DNA of 64,000 nucleotides, taken from JAAZMI01 sp050948785. GTDB taxonomy: Bacteria; Bacillota; Dethiobacteria; DTU022; UBA8154. Below are positions 45,309 through 52,728 of the stretch, piece by piece (position 1 is the stretch's first letter; every line of letters begins with the position of its first letter). The stretch spans positions 186,001-250,000 of the forward strand of contig JBMNEM010000002.1 in assembly GCA_050948785.1 (NCBI GenBank), in the 5' to 3' direction. The notes beneath the pieces are model-generated. The model worked only from the letters and a program-made list of their open reading frames with translations, was not told where the DNA came from and made no database searches. Both the position numbers and the translations under genes were made by a program.

Positions 45309-46058
45309 ATGCACCCTTTTCTCGCCGCTTTGGCCTTTTTGACCAAAATACCTGTTCCCGGGCAAAACAGAATTACACTGGACAACCTGGTGAGAAGTTC
45401 TGCTTATTTCCCCCTGGTAGGAGCAATACTGGGAGGAATTTTATGGCTTTTCTCCCAATTTTTAAATTACCTTTTTGGAGGTGCGGCCCTTCCTGCTGCA
45501 GCCCTACTCCTTACTTTATGGATATTTTTTACCGGGGCGCTGCACTTGGACGGTTTGGCGGATACCTTTGACGGCATGGCCGGGGGGACTACCAAGGAAG
45601 ACCGCCTACGGATCATGAAAGACAGCTCCACGGGCTCCTTTGGCCTTGTTGCCGTGGTTTTAGTGTTACTGTTGAAATTCAGCTTTCTACAGCACCTACA
45701 GGGAGAGCGCCTTACTGCCGCTCTTCTTTATAGCCCTCTTTTGAGCCGTTGGTCGATGGTTCTCTTAATGTATTTTACCCCTTATGCCAAGAAAACAGCA
45801 AGCTTGGGGAAACCTTTTGTAGAACAAATAGGCAAAAAACAGCTGGCCATGGCCAGCGCCTTGACCATCGCCGCCGGCTTCCTTTACCCCATGACTTTTT
45901 TTCTAACCCTTTTGCTGCCCATTCTTTTGCTTGTAGCCCTTTTCCGGCGATTTTTTCTGCAAAAAATTGACGGGATTACCGGAGACTGCTTAGGTGCGAC
46001 CAATGAATTGCTGGAACTCGCCGTGCTTTTTCTCCTTCTGCTGCCCCATTCATACTAA
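45309..46058 (+). CDS. cobS: Adenosylcobinamide-GDP ribazoletransferase (cobalamin synthase)
   Basis: A 249-residue membrane enzyme for the last joining step of cobalamin nucleotide-loop assembly. The CobS hallmarks are clear: LAFLTKIPVPG at the start, GALHLDGLADTFDGMAGG (acidic metal-binding loop) and RLRIMKDSSTGSFGLVAVVL. A later GDCLGATNEL segment matches the family end. Length is normal. The other nucleotide-loop genes (cobU, cobT, cobC) are not beside it. It fits the corrinoid uptake system at 6.7-17.8 kb, because salvaged cobinamide would need CobS. Confidence 0.93.
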   Translation: MHPFLAALAFLTKIPVPGQNRITLDNLVRSSAYFPLVGAILGGILWLFSQFLNYLFGGAALPAAALLLTLWIFFTGALHLDGLADTFDGMAGGTTKEDRLRIMKDSSTGSFGLVAVVLVLLLKFSFLQHLQGERLTAALLYSPLLSRWSMVLLMYFTPYAKKTASLGKPFVEQIGKKQLAMASALTIAAGFLYPMTFFLTLLLPILLLVALFRRFFLQKIDGITGDCLGATNELLELAVLFLLLLPHSY

Positions 46059-46124
46059 TTATACTAAAAATGGTCAAAATAATAACAAGCAAACGAACGA
46101 AAAAAGTCAGGGGGAAAGATCTTC

Positions 46125-46961
46125 TTGAATACCTTTCAGCTACTCTGGATTATCATCATCATCTCTGCTTTTTTACCCCTTTTAAAACAGTACCGCTTAA
46201 ACATGATCCGCTTAAAAGTACTCCGTTCTTTACAAAAAAAAAGAAAATCGCAGATAATTACATTGATCCACCGCCAGGAATTCTTTAGCTTTCTCGGTAT
46301 TCCGTTTTCACGTTTTATCAACATCGAAGACTCCGAACAGATCTTACGGGCGATCCGCCTTACACCAGGCCATGTCCCCATTGATCTTGTCCTGCACACA
46401 CCCGGCGGGCTGGTCCTCGCTGCCGAGCAAATTGCGGCCGCGCTACAAAAACATGCCGCTCGCGTCACAGTTTTTGTACCTCATTATGCCATGTCCGGGG
46501 GCACGATGATTGCACTGGCCGCGGATGAGATTGTCATGGATGAAAATGCCGTTCTAGGACCTGTTGACCCCCAAATAGGAAGTTACCCGGCTGTATCCAT
46601 TTTAAAAGCCGTGGAAATAAAAAACAAAAACCGCCTGGAGGACCAGACCCTCATCCTGGCGGATATTGCCCGCAAAGCGGTTCAACAGGTGGAGGCCACC
46701 ATTTTCAGGCTTTTGCTTAAACATATGGAACTGGAAAAAGCCCGCCAAACAGCCCAAATAATGAGCCAGGGACGCTGGACCCATGATTTTCCCCTGACCA
46801 GCGAGGCCCTGAAAGAGCTGGGCCTGCATATCTCCACGGAAGTTCCCTGGGAAATTTACAGCCTGATGGGCCTTTATCCCCAGCCACAGCAGCGGAGACC
46901 CTCTGTGCAATATGTGCCCCTGCCAGGCGAAGCAGAAAATGATCGCTGGAGAGGAAATTAG
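46125..46961 (+). CDS. SDH-family Clp-fold serine protease, membrane-anchored
   Basis: A 278-residue protein with one N-terminal membrane helix (about residues 7-20) and a ClpP/crotonase-like domain of the serine dehydrogenase proteinase type. VLHTPGGLVLAAEQIAAAL carries the oxyanion segment, HYAMSGGTMIALAADEIVMD the nucleophile Ser, and ENAVLGPVDPQIGSYPA follows. Homologues act as membrane-bound proteases of unclear target. TTG start with CAGGGGGAAAG about 8 bases upstream, 66 bases after cobS, so possibly co-transcribed. Confidence 0.85.
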   Translation: MNTFQLLWIIIIISAFLPLLKQYRLNMIRLKVLRSLQKKRKSQIITLIHRQEFFSFLGIPFSRFINIEDSEQILRAIRLTPGHVPIDLVLHTPGGLVLAAEQIAAALQKHAARVTVFVPHYAMSGGTMIALAADEIVMDENAVLGPVDPQIGSYPAVSILKAVEIKNKNRLEDQTLILADIARKAVQQVEATIFRLLLKHMELEKARQTAQIMSQGRWTHDFPLTSEALKELGLHISTEVPWEIYSLMGLYPQPQQRRPSVQYVPLPGEAENDRWRGN

Positions 46962-47505
46962 CGGAGACAATGCTCGACCGCCTGCCACAAACACCCGCCA
47001 CAAGGACCGTCCGAGACCACTGAAAAACTATGTTTTTTTTATTTATCATTTTAAAACGAAATTGAGGAGTCTGATGTTTTCAATGGTTTAGGGATCCTTC
47101 GCTATTGCTCAGGATGACAAAAGGGACTTTTTCAGTGGTCTCGGACCGTCCCCGCGGTTGGTGCCCGCGGCTGGGTGCCCTTGGCTGGCCCACCACCGCC
47201 CCTTGACCGAATCGCCTGTCCTAATGCCGGGTAATGCCGCACCCGGCTGCGCCTCAGCCAATTAATGCCTGACCGCTCCTTGGGCTACCCAGTCTACCAT
47301 GGGAATCCGCGGGATCACGGGAACCGTCCCTCCGGTTGCCGCGGCTACACCTGCCACAAGCACCGTCCCCGCGGTTGGCCCAAGCCCAATCAAAACCCCT
47401 CAGGGCAAAATGCCCACATTTTCCCTGCCTTTTTCCTCTCTCTTTTGTGTTATAATGATTTTGTAGTTTACATAAAAAGAGAGACCTGAGAACGCGGAGG
47501 TAATA
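46962..47505. repeat. Repeat-rich intergenic block with REP-like palindromes
   Basis: No gene seen before the promoter-like TGTTATAAT (about 47448-47456) of the next gene. The block contains several copies or half-copies of an imperfect palindrome whose arms read CCRCAAGGACCGTCC and CCGCGGTTGG (complete after excision at 46995-47161; partial at about 47155-47200 and 47350-47375). A MITE lies inside the first copy. Confidence 0.7.
47013..47142. mobile_element. 130-bp MITE with 15-bp terminal inverted repeats and 9-bp target duplication
   Basis: Left end GAGACCACTGAAAAA, right end TTTTTCAGTGGTCTC: perfect 15-bp terminal inverted repeats. Flanks are identical 9-mers GGACCGTCC (47004-47012 and 47143-47151). 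Removing the element and one 9-mer restores an intact REP-like palindrome. It has no coding capacity. The interior holds GGATCCTTCGCTATTGCTCA, a word common in short bacterial repeats. Confidence 0.85.
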
Positions 47506-48453
47506 ATGGATCCCTTTACCCATGCAATTGTCGGCATAGGTGTAGGAGCACTTTCCGGACAACCTTTCTCCCCTTATAACCCCATCTATTGCGCGTCTGT
47601 GATGGGCGCAGTCATTCCGGATCTTGACGTAATCACCATGCTGAAAGGTGAATTTTTTTTAATCAAGCACCACCGGGGAGCCTCACATTCCCTTGGGGGC
47701 TTTCTACTGCTCTCCGCGGCGGTTGCCGGAATAATATACCTGGATTTTGGCCTCTATCCCTGGCCCTATTTTTTCTGGGCCCTTGGCGGAGCTCTTTCCC
47801 ATGGGGTGCTCGATTTTTTTAATTCCTACGGTACACAAATATGGTGGCCTTTCTGTAAAAAACGCCGCGCCGGAAACCTGCTCATGTTTTTTGACCCGCT
47901 CCTCTTTCTATTTTTCATCCCAATCCTTATTAATTATCAAAACCCCTTAAAAACAGCGCTTATGGCCTTTTCAGGGGCCGCTCTCCACCTGTTTTTGCGC
48001 TGGAAAATGCGTTTAAAAGCGGAACACTTATTAAAAAAGGAGTACGGGCCTCAGATAGAAAAGGAAGACCGATTGGCAGTTTTGCCGGCTTTAAAAAGCT
48101 TTGTCCACTGGGACTTTTTAATCGAAAGGCCACGCGAGGTTATCGTCGGCACACTTAATTTTCTTGATCAAAAGGTCAGCAGCTGCCAGCGCATGGACAA
48201 AAATGCATTTTCCCCTTTAATCCATAAAGCCCTGCAGACTGCTCCCGGACGCCTTTTCTGTCAGTTTACCTCTTATTATTTTATTACACAGTGGGAGGAA
48301 AAAGGTAAATACTTTGTCAAACTGGCCGACCTCCGCTTTAAACACCAATCAGACTTTTTGTATAAACTGACCCTGATTTTTAATGAACAGCATCTTCTGG
48401 AGGAAGCCTATTTCTGCCACCAAAATGATTTTATACCTATAGATATCATTTAA
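47506..48453 (+). CDS. YdjM-like (DUF457) membrane-bound metal-dependent hydrolase
   Basis: A 315-residue protein. The N-terminal half has the DUF457 signature: MDPFTHAIVGIGVGAL, GAVIPDLDVI, KHHRGASHSLGG and GGALSHGVLDFFNSYGT, which supply His/Asp ligands between about four membrane helices. The C-terminal half is soluble. Family members are called putative inner-membrane hydrolases; the substrate is unknown. An extended -10 (TGTTATAAT) lies 50 bases upstream and GCGGAGG before the ATG. Confidence 0.85.
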   Translation: MDPFTHAIVGIGVGALSGQPFSPYNPIYCASVMGAVIPDLDVITMLKGEFFLIKHHRGASHSLGGFLLLSAAVAGIIYLDFGLYPWPYFFWALGGALSHGVLDFFNSYGTQIWWPFCKKRRAGNLLMFFDPLLFLFFIPILINYQNPLKTALMAFSGAALHLFLRWKMRLKAEHLLKKEYGPQIEKEDRLAVLPALKSFVHWDFLIERPREVIVGTLNFLDQKVSSCQRMDKNAFSPLIHKALQTAPGRLFCQFTSYYFITQWEEKGKYFVKLADLRFKHQSDFLYKLTLIFNEQHLLEEAYFCHQNDFIPIDII

Positions 48454-48652
48454 CACCCCTGTAAAAAACCAACACGGCGATAATCGCCACACCCAAGTAA
48501 AACAAAGGAGAAAGAAGCACTACCGGTGCGAAAACAAAAGCAATAAAGAAAAGCCCCAAACCTAAAATAAGAAGCATAAAAAACCGGGCTTGGCCCTTTT
48601 TAGGCCAAAACAAAATCATGAGAACCAGCAAAAGCGTAATGGCCAGATCCAT
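48446..48652 (-). CDS. Small two-helix membrane protein
   Basis: 68 residues, nearly all hydrophobic: helices at about 3-15 and 22-45 plus 50-65, with a WPKKGQARF turn. No family recognised. It converges on and overlaps the preceding plus-strand gene by 8 bases. Ribosome site AGAGGGGAAG is somewhat distant. Confidence 0.5.
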   Translation of the reverse strand: MDLAITLLLVLMILFWPKKGQARFFMLLILGLGLFFIAFVFAPVVLLSPLFYLGVAIIAVLVFYRGVK

Positions 48653-48798
48653 AAACAGTTATCTTCCCCTCTTCCGGTCTAGATACAGTATATAAAAAAG
48701 CGGGCCAAAAATCCATCCCCGGCAGAGCGAAGCGGCCAATTTTTTAGTTCATAAGCTGTACTGAATTTTTCCGGCCGAAAATTTTATACCCTGTCAGG

Positions 48799-49071
48799 CT
48801 ATGCTGTAAGGTGCTGCAGAATTAAAAGTAAAATCACCCCCGGCACCCCCATCATGCCTACAATTAAAGCCGTGACCACATTTAAGCCAATCTGTACCCC
48901 CCAAAAAGCTCCGAAAACATTAAAGAGCGCCAGTAAAATGCCCCCGACCAGTGTATTGAGGAGGAAACGTAGAAATATTCGCAGGGGGAAATACAACAAT
49001 CGTGCCAGAATATAAATGACTAATACTCCGAAAAAAAAGGCAATGATAAAATTTATATCCAGATTGAGCAT
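48799..49071 (-). CDS. bofA: Pro-sigma-K processing inhibitor BofA family protein
   Basis: A 90-residue membrane protein with three hydrophobic stretches. The C-terminal NVVTALIVGMMGVPGVILLL with closing QHL is diagnostic of BofA, which in Bacillus holds back the SpoIVFB protease during sporulation. The adjacent yaaL-like gene upstream is the usual partner, as in the recR-yaaL-bofA order. This supports a spore-forming or formerly spore-forming host. Confidence 0.88.
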   Translation of the reverse strand: MLNLDINFIIAFFFGVLVIYILARLLYFPLRIFLRFLLNTLVGGILLALFNVFGAFWGVQIGLNVVTALIVGMMGVPGVILLLILQHLTA

Positions 49072-49107
49072 GGCAGGTTTTTAAAAGTCCTCCTTTCCGG
49101 TAAAATT

Positions 49108-49368
49108 TCATCCCGATTCATTTCTTTCCCGCGCTTCCTTGAGCAAAAAAACATAGCGGCGTTCGGCGGCATTGAGATTATAAATAGCGTGATCAATGAG
49201 GTCCTCTTCACAAACATTATTGAAAAGTGCTATAGCCGCCAGCCAATCCTGCCGGGCCTTTTCCAGCAGGGATAAGTTGTGTTCATAACTCTCCTCTATT
49301 GTAACTTCGTGTTTTTCCCCCAGCAGCTTTTGCGAAATTTCAATCAGAAAATTACTCAAGTCCTTCAT
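49108..49368 (-). CDS. yaaL: YaaL-family (DUF2508) protein
   Basis: An 86-residue helical protein. The end VCEEDLIDHAIYNLNAAERR followed by YVFLLKEARE is the DUF2508 signature. Function unknown. It sits 36 bases upstream of bofA on the same strand, as in many Bacillota. recR, usually just upstream, is absent here; the lactate dehydrogenase gene diverges instead. Confidence 0.88.
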   Translation of the reverse strand: MKDLSNFLIEISQKLLGEKHEVTIEESYEHNLSLLEKARQDWLAAIALFNNVCEEDLIDHAIYNLNAAERRYVFLLKEARERNESG

Positions 49369-49493
49369 AAATAGTCCACTCCCACTTTTTCGTTATATTA
49401 TAATATTCATCTTCCTTTAAAATAATGTATTTCTGATGGGGTATAATTTATCGTGGAAGGGACAATTTATTTTGTTTCAGGGTGGGAAAATAT

Positions 49494-50432
49494 ATGTCAA
49501 AGATTGCTATAGTCGGGGCCGGACTTGTCGGTTCAACAACAGCCTTTGCCTTGATGCTCGGAGGAACTGCGGAAGAAATTGTGCTTATCGATAAAATTAA
49601 GGAAAAAGCCCGGGGTGAAGCCCTGGATCTGAACCACGGCACCTCATTCATCCAACCTGTGACGATCTATGCCGGGGATTATCCGGACTGCCGCGGGGCC
49701 GATATTGTAATTATCACCGCCGGCATTCCCCAGAAGCCCGGCCAGTCACGCCTCGAACTGGTAGAGGCCAACAAGCGTATTATCCGGCAAGTTGTGGAAA
49801 GTATTCTAAATTACAACACGGAAGCTATTTTAATCCTCACCACTAACCCTGTTGATATCATGTCTTACGTTGCCTGGGAAGCTTCGGAGCTGCCAGCCTC
49901 CCGGGTGCTCGGTTCCGGGACAGTTTTGGATACTTCCCGCTTCCGCTACCTTTTAGGCAGCCGCTGCAACCTGGACCCACGCAATATCCATGCTTATGTT
50001 ATCGGCGAACACGGTGATTCAGAGGTACTCCTCTGGAGCACGGTAAATATCGCCGGAATACCAATGGAAAAATTTTGTGATACCTGTGAGCAAACATGCT
50101 CCCCGGAAGGTAAGGATGATATTTCACAACAAGTACGCCAGGCGGCTTATGAAGTTATTGAAGGAAAAGGAGCTACCTACTACGCTGTAGCATTGGCCCT
50201 GCGTAGGATTACGGAAAGTATCCTGCGCAATGAACATTCCATTTTAACCGTTTCGACAATGATCGAAGAATTTCAGGGGGTAAAAGATGTTTACCTGAGC
50301 CTCCCCTGCATTTTAGGTGAAAACGGCGTGGAAAAAATAGTTTCCCTTGAAATGAGCAATGCAGAAAAAGAAAAGTTTTTAAAATCCGCCGAAATCGTAA
50401 AAAACTACACACACAACCAGCAACCAGTATAG
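49494..50432 (+). CDS. ldh: L-lactate dehydrogenase
   Basis: About 312 residues: Rossmann start KIAIVGAGLVGSTTAFALML, active-site loop AGIPQKPGQSRLELV, in which Gln at the position equivalent to 102 favours lactate over malate dehydrogenase, catalytic His in VIGEHGDSEV, and LTTNPVDIMSYVAWEAS. It interconverts pyruvate and L-lactate with NADH in the cytoplasm. ATG at 49494 has AGGGTGG about 9 bases upstream; the in-frame GTG at 49482 has none. TATAAT at 49442-49447 may be its -10. Monocistronic. Confidence 0.92.
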   Translation: MSKIAIVGAGLVGSTTAFALMLGGTAEEIVLIDKIKEKARGEALDLNHGTSFIQPVTIYAGDYPDCRGADIVIITAGIPQKPGQSRLELVEANKRIIRQVVESILNYNTEAILILTTNPVDIMSYVAWEASELPASRVLGSGTVLDTSRFRYLLGSRCNLDPRNIHAYVIGEHGDSEVLLWSTVNIAGIPMEKFCDTCEQTCSPEGKDDISQQVRQAAYEVIEGKGATYYAVALALRRITESILRNEHSILTVSTMIEEFQGVKDVYLSLPCILGENGVEKIVSLEMSNAEKEKFLKSAEIVKNYTHNQQPV

Positions 50433-50925
50433 CACCCCCGGAGCCCCGCGGTTGGTACCCGCGGCTGGTTCCCTCCGAGACCGTAGGATTTCCCCAAGAT
50501 AAAAAAATAACGGCAATGGTTTTAGCCATACCGTTAACCTATCCCATAAATTATTCCTAATGAGAGCCACCATTTCCGGCTCTCTTTTTCCTTCCACTAT
50601 ATACAGCAAGTTCAGCTTTCCCGTTTACCAGCCACAAGGTACGTCCCCGCGGTTGGTACACCACAAACACCCGCCACAAGGTACGTCCCCGCGGTTGGCC
50701 TGCCCGCGGTTGGCCTTCGAATCGCCCGTTACCCCCTTCCCTTTAAAGTTGACTGGTTGCCTATCTCCACATCTCGTAGAGATAGGCGGGAGAATGCCGC
50801 CGCGGCACACGGTTGATGCGGCAGCGCCGACAGGTTGGTCCAGGCCGGGATAGTATCTTTTTGAATTTTCATAACACTCAAGGAACGGGGAACAGATTGT
50901 GTTTTCTCTACCAGTGTGGTAAGAT
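50433..50925. repeat. Repeat-rich spacer with REP-like palindromes
   Basis: No gene seen. CCGCGGTTGG words recur at about 50447, 50650, 50688 and 50708, with CCACAAGG half-sites between them. One copy of the larger repeat unit (see 50525-50656) lies here. The minus strand contains no plausible coding frame. Confidence 0.6.
50525..50656 (+). repeat. Composite repeat unit, copy A
   Basis: Order: CCATACCGTTAA, a hairpin GAGAGCC/GGCTCTC followed by five Ts, a C-rich stretch, then a REP-like palindrome ending CCGCGGTTGG. Copies B (51411-51526) and C (51897-52001) share this order. The hairpin with T-run could serve as a terminator. Confidence 0.7.
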
Positions 50926-51117
50926 ACCTTTGAGTTGCTGAATGCACAGCAACGAAATTGAATAGTGAAACGATGTGAGTGAATGGAAAGTGGGTGAAAG
51001 TCCCACACAGTCGCCGCTGCTGTAAGCATTACACGCGCTTATCATTATGCCACTGGAGAAATATTTACTCTGGGAAGGCGGTAAGTGTTAGATGCGAGTC
51101 AGAAGGCCGGCTCTCAT
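50926..51117 (+). promoter_or_regulatory. Cobalamin riboswitch 4, orphan
   Basis: Plus-strand aptamer blocks in order: GGAAAGTGGGTGAAAGTCCC, GCCGCTGCTGTAAGC, TTATGCCACTGG, TGGGAAGGCGG and the B12-box-like GCGAGTCAGAAGGCCGGCT. It is followed by a terminator (51223-51266) but by no intact gene; only a 17-codon frame remains before repeat DNA. Confidence 0.85.
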
Positions 51118-51222
51118 CGGTTTGTCAGACCTTTCGGTGCAAAAGGACTGTCAGGATCAAGGTGTTCCCGTTTACCGGGAAGAGGCTTTTCGTAGCTACC
51201 AGGCGGAGGCTACAGGATAATA

Positions 51223-51266
51223 ACAATCCTGCTTTCTTTAAGCAAAAGAAGGTAGGATTTTTTTAT
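51223..51266 (+). terminator. Attenuator after cobalamin riboswitch 4
   Basis: Stem AATCCTGCTTTCTTT/AAAAGAAGGTAGGATT followed by a run of Ts, about 105 bases past the aptamer. A competing hairpin GTAGC...GGCTAC lies just before it, consistent with transcription control. Confidence 0.75.
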
Positions 51267-51317
51267 CACTGATTTTCAGGAAAAGAAAGTTCGTATGGAT
51301 GGCATACAGGAACTTTG

Positions 51318-51371
51318 ATGAACAAGGCAGAGAATAATACGGTGTTAATGAAAATGGCAGCGGAGTATTGA
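51318..51371 (+). pseudogene. Truncated 17-codon frame after riboswitch 4
   Basis: ATG opens MNKAENNTVLMKMAAEY then stop. It follows a hairpin (AAAGTTC...GGAACTTT) and has no clear ribosome site. It may be the stub of the gene once controlled by the switch, or chance. About 40 bases later repeat copy B begins. Confidence 0.3.
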
Positions 51372-51410
51372 TAGAACATAGGATGACAAAAAGGAATAAC
51401 AACATAATTT

Positions 51411-51526
51411 GACCATACCGTTAAACCCATATGGGAGCCACCTTACTGGCTCTCCTTTTTTTCCTGCCACTGTATACATGGCAGGTTCAGCACACACCAG
51501 CCACAAGGACCGTCCCCGCGGTTGGG
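51411..51526 (+). repeat. Composite repeat unit, copy B
   Basis: CCATACCGTTAA, hairpin GGGAGCCA/TGGCTCTCC with seven Ts, CCTGCCACTGTATACATGGC, then the REP-like palindrome ending CCGCGGTTGG. It lies immediately downstream of the riboswitch 4 remnant and may have truncated the controlled gene. Confidence 0.7.
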
Positions 51527-51552
51527 ACCGGAACCAGCCACAAGGACCGTCC

Positions 51553-51582
51553 GGGACCAGTGAAAAAGTCCCTATTAAATCA
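51553..51582 (+). mobile_element. Decayed end of a second MITE of the 47-kb type
   Basis: GGGACCAGTGAAAAAGTCCC follows a GGACCGTCC half-palindrome, exactly as at the MITE insertion site. It matches 18 of 20 bases of the inverted right end of the 47013-47142 element. The other end is missing. It is followed by a tandem CACGTTAA tract (about 51580-51602). Confidence 0.6.
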
Positions 51583-51669
51583 CGTTAACACGTTAACACG
51601 TTAATAAGGGCAACCCCAATCCAAAACCAAAAAAGGCTTTCCAAGCATTGTTTTTGTAGGTTTTTCAAC

Positions 51670-51893
51670 AAAAAACCCCCATAAATGGTATAATAGGTAC
51701 GACCAAATACCGACCATTAGGGGGTTTTTTCATGCTTCGACTAGAGCCAAAGCAATTAAGTTTTCACTCATCATTATACAATAAAATTCCGGAAAATCAT
51801 ATACTAAAAAAGGTGGAATCAGTAGTGGACTTTAGTTTTATCAATGGTTTGTTAAAAAGATACCTATTGTAAAGAATTTGGGCGACCTGCATA
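51670..51893 (+). pseudogene. IS1182-family transposase, truncated 5' end
   Basis: An inverted repeat AAAAAACCCCC/GGGGGTTTTTT (51670-51680, 51720-51730) with TATAAT between (51689-51694) precedes an ATG at 51732. The frame reads MLRLEPKQLSFHSSLYNKIP then ENHILKKVESVVDFSFINGL, the usual IS1182 transposase start, to a stop at 51870. A one-base shift continues TYCKEFGRPA to about 51890. Repeat copy C then replaces the rest. Inactive. Confidence 0.75.
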
Positions 51894-51896
51894 GCC

Positions 51897-52046
51897 CTGG
51901 CTATACCGTTAATTGCTTATGAAACTACCATTTCCAGCTCTCTTTTTTCTGCCATTGCACCAACCACAAGCACCAGCCACAAGGACCGTCCCCGCGGTTG
52001 GGCACCAACCACAAGCACCAGCCACAAGCACCGTCCCCGCGGTTGA
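51897..52046 (+). repeat. Composite repeat unit, copy C
   Basis: CTATACCGTTAA, a degraded hairpin before CTCTCTTTTTT, then two successive REP-like palindromes ending CCGCGGTTGG (about 52001) and CCGCGGTTGA (about 52044). It abuts the 3' end of the V-ATPase operon. Confidence 0.65.
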
Positions 52047-52079
52047 GGGGCGACTGCCACTGCACAGGTACATTTCCGC

Positions 52080-52724
52080 CTAAACTTTGGCCCGCACAAT
52101 GTCTTTAATTTTCATCAACCTGGTCAGGGCAGCGCGCTCGCTTTCATCCAGTTTCATCGTAATATAGCGGACGGTCTCCTGCATTTTGGGAATCATAACA
52201 TGCTCCAAGGCATTGACACGCCGGCGTGTCTTTTCAATTTCATCTGCCAAAAGCTGGACGGCCTTTTCCAGTTCGGCCAGCTCCATTAATTTCGGCATAA
52301 TTCCCGCAAGGGTTTCAATGGAAGCATCTAAATCAGCAGAAGTGCCTACAAACCCGTAGGGGTAGATGTTGCTCTCCTCCCCCCGGGTACTCGCCTCCTG
52401 TTTCCAGGATAAACGCGGGGCATAAACACTCATAATGTTCTGCCTCTCTACCGTCAGAGAGATACGTGCCGTCGGGTACATCAGCGCTTCCTCCAGCACC
52501 TCTGTAGACATGACAGCGCGTGCCAGCAAAAACTTGGCCATGGCCGCTGTCAACTCTGTTTCAATTTGTTCACGCAGTTCCTTGTTTTTTCTCACCCGCT
52601 CTAAAAACTGGCGAACAAGTTCGTCGCGTTTATCCTTGAGTAGCTTATGTCCCCGCAGAGCCATATCCAGCCGTTTCTTGAGTTGGTTAAGTTCCATCCG
52701 CGTGGGGTTTACCCTGATTTCCAT
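52080..52724 (-). CDS. atpD: V-type ATP synthase subunit D
   Basis: A 214-residue coiled-coil protein, the central rotor stalk. It opens RVNPTRMELNQLKKRLDMAL and ends RRRVNALEHVMIPKMQETVR, both diagnostic for V/A-type subunit D. Last gene of the operon, 4 bases after subunit B, with GGAGGAGG before the ATG. It transmits rotation between the A3B3 head and the c-ring. Confidence 0.95.
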   Translation of the reverse strand: MEIRVNPTRMELNQLKKRLDMALRGHKLLKDKRDELVRQFLERVRKNKELREQIETELTAAMAKFLLARAVMSTEVLEEALMYPTARISLTVERQNIMSVYAPRLSWKQEASTRGEESNIYPYGFVGTSADLDASIETLAGIMPKLMELAELEKAVQLLADEIEKTRRRVNALEHVMIPKMQETVRYITMKLDESERAALTRLMKIKDIVRAKV

Positions 52725-52728
52725 CCCT

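Noticed and set aside
51580..51602. Three tandem CACGTTAA units as a possible CRISPR-like or iteron array
   Set aside because: Units are only 8-9 bases, without spacers, and no replication or Cas gene is nearby; best seen as a short tandem repeat in decayed mobile DNA.
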